Shown piece by piece: positions 7,642-13,205 of a stretch of 13,205 nucleotides of DNA (positions within the stretch are counted from its first letter, which is position 1; every line of letters begins with the position of its first letter). Made by a program: the position numbers and the translations under genes. The stretch comes from Methanothrix sp. Its GTDB lineage: Archaea; Halobacteriota; Methanosarcinia; Methanotrichales; Methanotrichaceae. The stretch covers positions 25,350 through 38,554 of the forward strand of contig PMNG01000067.1 in the NCBI GenBank assembly GCA_003162615.1, in the 5' to 3' direction. The notes beneath the pieces were generated by a model. It worked only from the letters and a program-made list of their open reading frames with translations. It was not told where the DNA came from and did no database searches.

Positions 7642-7650
7642 CTCTAGGAC

Positions 7651-8388
7651 TTAAAGAATCATCGTCATCATATCCCATCCCGCCAACACCGGAGCTCCGG
7701 AAAGCTCGCTCACCTCCAGTGCCATATCCTCCTCGCATCCTAGCGCCTGAGGATAGAAATGAGTGAGCACCACGCGGTTGACGTTCTTTAGCAATCGACC
7801 CAGCTTTTTGGGCGTTGTGTGGTTCGTCACATCGAAGGGCTCAGGAAAGGAGCATTCGTGTATCAGCAGATCCGCCCCTTCTGCCAACGCTGCCACGCGC
7901 GGCGATGGCTCTGTATCTCCCGAATAGACCAGGACATTCTCCTCCGCCTCGATCCGATAAGCCAGGGCGGTGACGCTGAGCTTTGCCTCCTCGGCGAAGA
8001 TGTCAAACCCCTGCACAGAGAAGTCGTCCATGGGCCGCACTTCATGCACCGTCACCTGCATCTTTTCCAGGTAGGGGAAGGCGCTGTGCAGAGTTTCGAG
8101 CCACGTCGCTGTCCCGACGGGCCCATAGACCTCCAACCCTGGAAGCCGTCGCAGGTATCGGGCATTGGCCAGAGCAAGCAGATCCGAGACGTGGTCCAAG
8201 TGGAGGTGAGTCAGCAGGACCGTATCCAGATTCTCAACATCGATGCCTGCCTCATCCAGCCGTAGAAGTGTTCCTGCTCCGCAGTCCAGGAGCAGCGGCC
8301 TTTCTGTCTCGACAAGGATCGCCGCCTGCGATCGGCCCGGCTGGGGAATGCCGACACCCGTCCCGAGAAGTGTGACCTTTGTGCTCAT
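7651..8388 (-). CDS. RNase Z-like metallo-beta-lactamase-fold hydrolase
   Basis: This 245-residue protein belongs to the ElaC/RNase Z-like branch of the MBL fold, which cleaves phosphodiesters or related bonds. Seen in order: LLGTGVGIPQPGRSQA (7-22), DCGAGT, the metal motif THLHLDH (His61, His63, Asp65, His66), YSGDTEPS (Asp158), LIHECSF, NHTTP and VLTHFYP (His210). It lacks the long exosite arm of tRNA-processing RNase Z, and about 245 residues is short for it, so tRNA 3' maturation is not safe to claim. The position where relatives have a metal-binding His, in the pattern H-S-V-x-A-L-A-Y-R, is Leu137 here. The ATG at 8388 has only a weak AGGT upstream; the TATA-like ATATTAT near 8410-8420 would make the message nearly leaderless. 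It is divergent from ahcY. Confidence 0.85.
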   Translation of the reverse strand: MSTKVTLLGTGVGIPQPGRSQAAILVETERPLLLDCGAGTLLRLDEAGIDVENLDTVLLTHLHLDHVSDLLALANARYLRRLPGLEVYGPVGTATWLETLHSAFPYLEKMQVTVHEVRPMDDFSVQGFDIFAEEAKLSVTALAYRIEAEENVLVYSGDTEPSPRVAALAEGADLLIHECSFPEPFDVTNHTTPKKLGRLLKNVNRVVLTHFYPQALGCEEDMALEVSELSGAPVLAGWDMMTMIL

Positions 8389-8409
8389 GTCTAAGACCTA
8401 TTACGCGAG

Positions 8410-8420
8410 GTTCATAATAT
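8410..8420. promoter_or_regulatory. AT-rich element, possible shared TATA region for the MBL gene and ahcY
   Basis: TTCATAATATG reads as a TATA-like box on both strands. On the minus strand it lies about 27 bases before the MBL start; on the plus strand it would start transcription at about 8440, leaving a leader of about 57 bases before the GTG of ahcY. No better candidate is visible in the 108-base gap. Confidence 0.3.
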
Positions 8421-8496
8421 GCTGACCGGTTGGGTTAAGTAGCTAAAAATGGTCTGGTATGCCAAGAACCCCATCAATAAATTTCAAGGTGATTTA

Positions 8497-9753
8497 GTGC
8501 ATAAGAGCATCGTCAAAGATCCCGGGCTTGCCGAGGCCGGTGAGAAGAGGATCGAGTGGGCCAGGCGCCATATGCCCGTCCTGGAGAGCGTCAAAGCCGA
8601 GTTCGAAAAGGAAAAGCCATTGAAGGGCGCAAGGATCGTGGCTTGCCTGCACGTCACAGTGGAGACAGCCAACCTGATCACAACCCTTGTGGCTGGCGGG
8701 GCGGAGATCGCCGTCACCGGCTCAAACCCCCTCTCCACGCAGGATGAGGTGGCCGCCGCCCTGGCTGCCCGCGGGCTGCATGTCTACGCCTTCCGGGGAG
8801 AGAACGATCAGGAGTACTACGACTGCATCAAGAAAGCCCTGGAAATCAAGCCCAACGTGACTCTGGACGACGGAGCAGACACCATAGCCATCGTCCACAA
8901 AGAGCAACCAGAGCTTGCGGCGCAGATGTTCGGCGGCTGCGAGGAGACGACGACCGGAGTGGTTCGCCTGCGGGCCATGGCTGCGGACAACGCCCTGCTC
9001 TATCCCGTCATAGCTGTAAACGACGCCGAGACAAAGATGATGTTCGACAACAGGTACGGCACGGGCCAGAGCACCCTTCATGGAATAATGCAAGCTACGA
9101 ACTTCCTTTTCGCTGGCAAGACCGTCGTTGTTGGCGGCTACGGCTGGTGCGGCCGCGGCTTTGCCATGCGGGCCAAGGGGCTAGGGGCAAACGTCATAGT
9201 GGTAGAGATCGAGCCGCGCAAGGCCCTGGAAGCTGCCATGGACGGCTACCGGGTCATGCCCATGCTGGAAGCAGCTCCGCTGGGAGACCTCTTCGTGACC
9301 TTAACAGGCGACATTAACGTCATCCGAAGGGAACACTTCGAGCTGATGAAGGACCAGGCAATCCTCGCCAACAGCGGCCACTTCAACGTTGAGATCGATA
9401 TACCTGCACTGGAGAAGCTGGCTGTGTCTAAGACGGACGTGCAGAACAACGTGGCCGAGTACAGGCTCAAAGACGGAAGACGGCTGTACCTCCTGGCAGA
9501 AGGCCGGCTTATCAACCTGGCAGCAGCCTACGGCCACCCACCCGAGGTCATGGATATGTCCTTCGCCAATCAGGCGCTGGCCGTGCGCTACATTGTGGAG
9601 CATGGGCGAGGCCTGGAGAAAAAGGTGTACGCAGTGCCTGTAGAGATCGACCGAAGAGTGGCTGAGCTCAAACTGGCCTCGATGGGCCTGAAGACCGAGA
9701 AATTAACGCCTGAGCAGGACAAGTACCTGCATAGCTGGCAGACGGGAACCTGA
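8497..9753 (+). CDS. ahcY: adenosylhomocysteinase (S-adenosyl/S-inosylhomocysteine hydrolase)
   Basis: This NAD-dependent enzyme splits S-adenosylhomocysteine, the inhibitory by-product of SAM-dependent methylation, into homocysteine and adenosine. Visible are TLDDGAD, GCEETTTGVVRL, NDAETKMMFDNRYGTGQS (substrate lysine and the NAD-contacting NRYGTGQS), the Rossmann loop GGYGWCGRG, and SGHFNVEID. The C-terminus stops at HSWQTGT without the Lys/Tyr tail of bacterial and eukaryotic enzymes, as usual for archaea. In Methanocaldococcus the homologue is reported to use the deaminated S-inosyl substrate; the sequence alone does not tell which applies here. I prefer GTG 8497 (418 residues) because AGGTGAT (8487-8493) stands 3 bases before it. 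An in-frame ATG at 8449 would add 16 atypical residues and has no ribosome site. It leads a three-gene unit with a kinase and a tRNA methyltransferase. Confidence 0.94.
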   Translation: MHKSIVKDPGLAEAGEKRIEWARRHMPVLESVKAEFEKEKPLKGARIVACLHVTVETANLITTLVAGGAEIAVTGSNPLSTQDEVAAALAARGLHVYAFRGENDQEYYDCIKKALEIKPNVTLDDGADTIAIVHKEQPELAAQMFGGCEETTTGVVRLRAMAADNALLYPVIAVNDAETKMMFDNRYGTGQSTLHGIMQATNFLFAGKTVVVGGYGWCGRGFAMRAKGLGANVIVVEIEPRKALEAAMDGYRVMPMLEAAPLGDLFVTLTGDINVIRREHFELMKDQAILANSGHFNVEIDIPALEKLAVSKTDVQNNVAEYRLKDGRRLYLLAEGRLINLAAAYGHPPEVMDMSFANQALAVRYIVEHGRGLEKKVYAVPVEIDRRVAELKLASMGLKTEKLTPEQDKYLHSWQTGT

Positions 9754-9772
9754 ACCATTGGGGTGTTAAACC

Positions 9773-10858
9773 TTGGATCTCAAACGAGAGTACATCGAAG
9801 CCTACCTGCGTGAATTAGTCGACCAGGACCTAGAGCTGCAAAGCCTGCGCAGAATGGGCGAGACAATACCAACGACGGAGGACGTCAAAGGCTTCGGGTA
9901 CGGTGCCCCTCTGCTCGTAGAGTACGTCTCCGGAGGCAAAAAGGGCTCTGCGGTGCTCTCCACTATGCGGGTCCAGCACGGCTTCGGCCACGACCACTTT
10001 TCGGATCGTGCCAGGATTTTGATCTGGCAGAACGCCACCTTCGGCAAGCTACCTAATCACGTGCCATCCCTGGACGTCGGCTACTTCACCGATGAAGGAC
10101 GACTGGTCTCTTCCGGGGAAGCCAAAGAGTACTTCCTATTGATGGAGAAGGTTGAGGGCAAGGAGTACTTCTTCGACCTGGAGAGGGTCAAAGAGGAGGG
10201 AGCGACCGATCTGGACTACAAAAGGGTCACCGCCCTGGCTGATTACCTGGCAGACATCCACTCGGTCAAGAAGGACTGTGCTCCCCTCTACCTACGCAAG
10301 ATCAGGGAGATTGTGGGAGATGGCGAGTGCATCTTCGGTATATTGGACGACTACCCTGAGAACCCAGCCTTTCTAGATCCCGGCGAACTGGTCGATGTGG
10401 AGAAGCTCTGCGTGGAGTGGCGCTGGAAGCTGAGGAGCAGGACTGAGCGGCTCTGCCAGGTCCACGGCGATTTCCACCCCTGGAACGTCATGTTCCGTGA
10501 AGGCACTGACTTCACAGTCCTGGACAGGTCCAGAGGCGAATGGGGCGACGCGGCAGACGATATAACTGCCATGGCCATGAACTACATCTTCTATTCCGTC
10601 CAGAAGAGCTTCCGTCTCTCAGGCGACTTGAAAGACCTCTTCGAGCTGTTCTTCGAGAGATACCTGGAGAAAACCGGAGACGATGCTCTCCTGGAGGTCA
10701 TTGCTCCCTTCTTTGCCTTCCGAGCCATGGTTGTGGCCAGCCCCACCTGGTATCCCCTGCTCAACGATGATGTCAGAAGAACTCTCTTCAACTTCATGGA
10801 GAACGTCCTGGGTTCTGAGATATTCAACTACAGAGATGTGAACAGCTACTTAGATTGA
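9773..10858 (+). CDS. APH-fold phosphotransferase of unknown substrate
   Basis: This 361-residue protein has the aminoglycoside phosphotransferase/choline kinase fold. The C-lobe carries the catalytic loop VHGDFHPWN (His231, Asp233, Asn238) and the metal-binding VLD (Asp251), followed by GEWGDAADDI, matching the G-D-P-x-x-D-L pattern of the family. YFLLMEKVEGKEYF looks like the hinge. In the N-lobe the usual strand-3 lysine is not evident: the matching segment reads GSAVLSTMR. The TTG start at 9773 has GGGGTG (9760-9765) 7 bases before it, and an in-frame stop lies just upstream. It begins 19 bases after ahcY and overlaps the next gene's possible TTG start, so the three are probably cotranscribed. 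Antibiotic resistance is unlikely; the context suggests a metabolite or nucleoside of the methyl cycle, but that is inference. Confidence 0.82.
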   Translation: MDLKREYIEAYLRELVDQDLELQSLRRMGETIPTTEDVKGFGYGAPLLVEYVSGGKKGSAVLSTMRVQHGFGHDHFSDRARILIWQNATFGKLPNHVPSLDVGYFTDEGRLVSSGEAKEYFLLMEKVEGKEYFFDLERVKEEGATDLDYKRVTALADYLADIHSVKKDCAPLYLRKIREIVGDGECIFGILDDYPENPAFLDPGELVDVEKLCVEWRWKLRSRTERLCQVHGDFHPWNVMFREGTDFTVLDRSRGEWGDAADDITAMAMNYIFYSVQKSFRLSGDLKDLFELFFERYLEKTGDDALLEVIAPFFAFRAMVVASPTWYPLLNDDVRRTLFNFMENVLGSEIFNYRDVNSYLD

Positions 10859-10872
10859 AATCGCGGCTTAAC

Positions 10873-11877
10873 ATGGCCCGCACCTACGCCTTCGAGCTCT
10901 CCGGGGAGCACGATACCCTACCCCGGAGCGAAGCTTTAGCCCTTCTGCATGTCTACTCCAGAGGCTTCAGAGAACTGTGCTGCCTGGACCAGTGCCTGGT
11001 AGTGGAAGCTGAGGATCTGGATGCGCGGACATTAGGCTCGCGGCTTGCCATGACCCACAGGATAATAGAGGTCCTCACCATCTGCGATGCCCGCCTGGAT
11101 TCGCTGGCTGATGCGGCAATGAGCATAGGGATTCCCGACAAGGTTTATAGGGTCAGGGCCAGAAAAGTCAAAAATGCGCATTTACATGGCGATCAAGTGG
11201 AGCGCGAGGTTGGACGGGCTCTTTACAAGCGGGGATACAAAGCGGATCTCGCCAACCCAGAGATGGAGTTACGAGCCATTATAACAGGCAACAAAGTCGT
11301 CCTGGGCATTGAGGTGGTCCGTGCAAAACGTTGTGAATTTGAAGACAGGCGTCCTCACTTCAAGGCGTTTTTCTATCCTGGCGTGCTGATGCCAAGGATG
11401 GCCAGGGCGTTGGTCAACATCTCCCAGGCAAAGGAGGACGATCTTCTATTAGATCCCTTCTCGGGCACAGGAGGGATACTAGTCGAAGCCTGTCTAGTCG
11501 GCATAAGGTGCATAGGAGTAGATGTTCAAAATAAGCTGGTTCGAGGAGCCAAAGTTAACGTAGAGGCGTTGGATTGCACACTAATAGTAGGCGATGCCAG
11601 GCGTTTGCCTTTCAGGGACTGCTCAGTGGATAACGCAGTCCTTGACACACCTTACGGCAGATCGGCTCTAATAAAGGCAGAGTCCAAGGAGGAACTCTTG
11701 GACAACAGCCTAGCCGAACTTCACAGGGTTTTGAAGCCAGGGCGACGAATAGTAGTTGTTGCTGAGAGGCAGATAGAAGATCACATAACCGGTGCAAATT
11801 TCGCGGTGAGAGAAATTCATACAGATCGCGTTCACAGGAGCCTTACGAGGCATATCTTTGTCTGTATGAAACCATAA
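10873..11877 (+). CDS. THUMP-domain tRNA methyltransferase, Trm-G10 (guanine-10 N2) type
   Basis: This protein resembles archaeal tRNA (guanine(10)-N2)-dimethyltransferase (Trm-G10/Trm11 group), which methylates G10 of tRNA with SAM. The N-terminal half (about 1-155 of 334) looks like NFLD/THUMP with YAFELSGEHDTLPR at the start and DQVEREVGRALYKRGYKADL. The Rossmann half has the SAM loop DPFSGTGGILVEAC and the acidic GVDVQNK. Motif IV reads LDTPYGRSA (Asp258-Thr-Pro-Tyr261), where the family usually has D-P-P-Y. I chose ATG 10873 because similar proteins begin shortly before the YxFELSGE block. A TTG at 10855 overlapping the kinase stop (TTGA) would add six residues and allow coupling. Its product S-adenosylhomocysteine is the substrate of ahcY two genes upstream. 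The target base is inferred from family. Confidence 0.85.
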   Translation: MARTYAFELSGEHDTLPRSEALALLHVYSRGFRELCCLDQCLVVEAEDLDARTLGSRLAMTHRIIEVLTICDARLDSLADAAMSIGIPDKVYRVRARKVKNAHLHGDQVEREVGRALYKRGYKADLANPEMELRAIITGNKVVLGIEVVRAKRCEFEDRRPHFKAFFYPGVLMPRMARALVNISQAKEDDLLLDPFSGTGGILVEACLVGIRCIGVDVQNKLVRGAKVNVEALDCTLIVGDARRLPFRDCSVDNAVLDTPYGRSALIKAESKEELLDNSLAELHRVLKPGRRIVVVAERQIEDHITGANFAVREIHTDRVHRSLTRHIFVCMKP

Positions 11878-12093
11878 ATGAGGTGTGTTAATTAGCGCAA
11901 CATCTTTTGAGGGGAGGAGGTTATTAAATTCACTTACGTATTTTCACTAAGGTGGGTTAGATAGAGTTAGGGCTAGAAGATATGAACTAATTGCTTGAAA
12001 CGCGCAAGATATTAACCATTGCCAATATGCAAGGCTGACCGATTCCTTGCTTTGCTATTGACTATTGCACACGGGCTTTGCTCCAAGTCTCTT
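11878..12093. other. non-coding gap between the methyltransferase and the convergent regulator
   Basis: No gene is seen. GCAAGG (12029-12034) and CCTTGC (12045-12050) form a weak 6-bp stem with a 10-base loop that might help end either transcript. GGGGAGGAGG at about 11916-11925 resembles a ribosome site but no usable start codon follows. Confidence 0.4.
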
Positions 12094-12339
12094 CTATAAT
12101 GAAAACTCTCTTCGAATTGTTTTAAAACTTTCCAACAACTCTGTGCCCTTGCCAGTGGTTTCGTATATTTTATTTTGTCCTTCTTTAATATCTATCATGC
12201 CATTTTTCGTTAATAGTTCAATGTATGGATTTACAGTTTTAAAATTGAGATTTGCCTGATATACGATTTTGGTCTTGGTAGCTCCTTTGGAGCAGATCCC
12301 CAATATCTGTGTTATGATTACATCCCTACTTCTTTTCAT
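12094..12339 (-). CDS. small winged-helix transcriptional regulator
   Basis: This is an 81-residue DNA-binding protein of the archaeal winged-helix type common in methanogens (ArnR1-like/HTH_45). Features seen: MKRSRDVIITQILGIC (helix 1), GATKTKIVYQANLNFKTVNPYIELLTKNG (helix-turn-helix, in part), MIDIKEGQNKIYETTGKG (beta wing) and a short C-terminal helix LLESFKTIRREF. I start at the ATG at 12339 because GAGGGAT stands 4 bases upstream on the minus strand; a longer frame from 12387 adds 16 residues unlike the family. It has an AT-rich promoter with a strong TATA-like box and dyads nearby, so self-regulation is plausible. It stands alone, next to an insertion sequence; its targets are unknown. 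Confidence 0.8.
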   Translation of the reverse strand: MKRSRDVIITQILGICSKGATKTKIVYQANLNFKTVNPYIELLTKNGMIDIKEGQNKIYETTGKGTELLESFKTIRREFSL

Positions 12340-12398
12340 AAATATCCCTCGTGAACACCAAATTCCTCGTCTTACACATCTATCCATTCGTTTGCTTG

Positions 12399-12420
12399 AT
12401 TGGGTCCATTTTGCCCCAAT
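12399..12420. promoter_or_regulatory. dyad, possible operator in the regulator's leader
   Basis: ATTGGG (12399-12404) and CCCAAT (12415-12420) are exact inverted halves, 10 bases apart. The site lies just downstream of the transcription start predicted from the TATA-like box on the minus strand, a place where a bound regulator dimer would block transcription. It is a candidate only. Confidence 0.3.
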
Positions 12421-12450
12421 TCAGCAATCTTGTTTAGATTCAAAACGCCA

Positions 12451-12460
12451 TATAAATTTA
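12451..12460 (-). promoter_or_regulatory. TATA-like box of the winged-helix gene
   Basis: On the minus strand this reads TAAATTTATA with CCGA directly upstream as a possible BRE. It predicts a start near 12425-12430 and a leader of about 85-90 bases. The box is nearly palindromic, so it could also work on the plus strand, where there is no gene nearby. Confidence 0.45.
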
Positions 12461-12470
12461 TCGGATCAAT

Positions 12471-12487
12471 GATACTGAAAAAGTATC
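12471..12487. repeat. short inverted repeat upstream of the regulator promoter
   Basis: GATACT, loop GAAAA, AGTATC: a perfect 6-bp dyad just upstream of the TATA-like box of the winged-helix gene. It might be a protein-binding site or a small hairpin. Confidence 0.3.
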
Positions 12488-12750
12488 TGTAATAACTAAA
12501 AAAGTTTGAACATTTACCATGTTTAATTAATTTTCGAGGTCGATAATCGACTTATAGCCTAAAAAATAGTATTAAAATAATTTTTTATATATTTAATTTA
12601 TGAGCATGTATAATCAGTATGATCTTCGCGAAACTAGTGAGCGTTAATAGGCATATGTGAGAGTCTACAAATCTGCAACCCATCATATATGGGAGGGGCA
12701 TCATGCTTAGGTTCTAGGCAAGAAAGATGAAATATTATTACTAATCAAAT
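12488..12750. other. AT-rich non-coding stretch
   Basis: No gene is supported on either strand. It contains the 13-base palindrome GTCGAT-A-ATCGAC at 12539-12551, a very AT-rich run at about 12561-12600, and CCCAT/ATGGG around a CATAT centre near 12678-12692. GGGAGGGG followed by ATG at about 12702 opens only a four-codon frame. It may be the remains of sequence disturbed by the neighbouring insertion sequence. Confidence 0.45.
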
Positions 12751-13205
12751 GAGGCTTTCGAAAAAGTCGTCGATCGAAACTATTATATACTATTAATACT
12801 ATATTAAATGTTATATGATGACTCTCATTGATTTTGCTATGAGAACGGAGTATGCTCGGTTTAAATCACTCCGAGACGATCTGTGTGAGATCGGGTCACC
12901 GATCGATTGGGAACGGAGCCATTGTTGTATAAAAATAAAACTAGTTTAGGAGGTCGCCCGAACATCGATATTGTGATTATGATTAAGATGCTCGTACTTC
13001 AGCATTGGTTTAGCTTATCGGATCCTGAACTGGAATGGCAGGTAGCCGATAGAATTTCATTCCGTATTTTCCTTGACACTACAGAAGTGGTTCCCGATTT
13101 CAGTACTGTTTGGCTATTCCGCGAGCGCTTGATCAAGAGCGGCAGATTCGAGGATCTTTGGAGAGAGCTTCAGAGGCAGATAGATGAGAAAGGGTTTATC
13201 GTAAA
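12751..13205 (+). mobile_element. left part of an IS5-family insertion sequence
   Basis: The transposase remnant identifies an IS5-family element that runs past the right edge of the window. A plausible left end is GAGGCTTTCGAAAAAGTCG at 12751-12769, about 46 bases before the transposase start, the distance expected for such elements. The matching right inverted repeat lies outside the window, so this boundary is inferred. Confidence 0.6.
12815..13205 (+). pseudogene. IS5-family transposase, frameshifted N-terminal part
   Basis: The N-terminal region of an IS5 transposase is spread over two frames. From ATG 12815 one frame reads MMTLIDFAMRTEYARF, SLRDDLCEIGSPIDWE and stops at 12947-12949. 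From about 12916 a second frame continues with LLYKNKTSLGGRPNID, MLVLQHWFSLSDPELE, DRISFRIFL and VPDFSTVWLFRERL, running off the window end. The order matches family members, so the two pieces were one gene. Relatives as I recall them have about 10 residues between DW and the Tyr before NKT, where only 17 bases are left here, pointing to a deletion of about 13 bases. No classical slippery heptamer is present, though ATAAAAATAAAAC lies in the overlap. The DDE catalytic domain is beyond the window. Confidence 0.75.

Noticed and set aside
9773..10858. Aminoglycoside resistance gene
   Set aside because: Only the general kinase fold matches; its place between ahcY and a tRNA methyltransferase and the native base use point to housekeeping metabolism.
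11908..11970. Strong purine-rich ribosome-site-like sequence GGGGAGGAGG
   Set aside because: No ATG, GTG or TTG follows at a usable distance, and the frame starting with ATT closes after a few codons.
12269..12472. Plus-strand frame of 67 codons
   Set aside because: It is antisense to the start and leader of the winged-helix gene, with no ribosome site.
12552..12600. Replication origin because of the very AT-rich run
   Set aside because: No repeated origin-box motifs and no cdc6/orc1 gene are present; AT-richness alone is not evidence.

Overview
The window looks like chromosomal DNA of an acetoclastic-type methanogenic archaeon, most likely Methanothrix/Methanosarcinales. The evidence is a Methanosarcinales-type duplicated S-layer protein, the coenzyme F430 genes cfbC and cfbB, an archaeal S-adenosylhomocysteine hydrolase, an archaeal Trm-G10-like tRNA methyltransferase and an archaeal winged-helix regulator. 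Archaeal TATA-like boxes and GGAGGTGAT-like ribosome binding sites are also visible. The species assignment is inference. Most genes have a GC-rich codon style, but the stretch around 6.6-7.6 kb and everything after about 11.9 kb is visibly AT-richer.

Layout: (1) 1-741, 3' part of an alpha-glucan phosphorylase. (2) 742-907, a convergent intergenic stretch with a good TATA box and a possible structured RNA. (3) 908-3811 (-), a large secreted, heavily sequon-decorated S-layer protein with a C-terminal membrane anchor. (4) 3915-6529 (+), a compact unit cfbC-cfbB-flavin split-barrel protein ending in a perfect 12-bp hairpin. CfbC and CfbB make two steps of F430 synthesis, the cofactor of methyl-coenzyme M reductase. 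(5) 6710-7564 (+), an AT-rich alpha/beta hydrolase of epoxide hydrolase/haloalkane dehalogenase type, probably acquired. (6) 7651-8388 (-), an RNase Z-like metallo-beta-lactamase-fold hydrolase in which one expected metal-binding His is Leu. (7) 8497-11877 (+), a tight unit ahcY - APH-fold kinase - THUMP methyltransferase, which looks like a methyl-cycle/tRNA-modification operon. (8) 12094-12339 (-), a small winged-helix regulator whose promoter region carries several short dyads. (9) 12751-13205 (+), the left part of an IS5-family insertion sequence whose transposase N-terminus is split by a frameshift.

No CRISPR array, tRNA, rRNA or obvious defence system is visible. The most interesting leads are the uncharacterised kinase locked between ahcY and the tRNA methyltransferase, the flavin-type protein in the cfbCB unit, the MBL enzyme lacking a metal ligand, the structured RNA candidate at 765-880, and the dyad-rich regulator promoter. 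None of these amounts to a proven new system from sequence alone.
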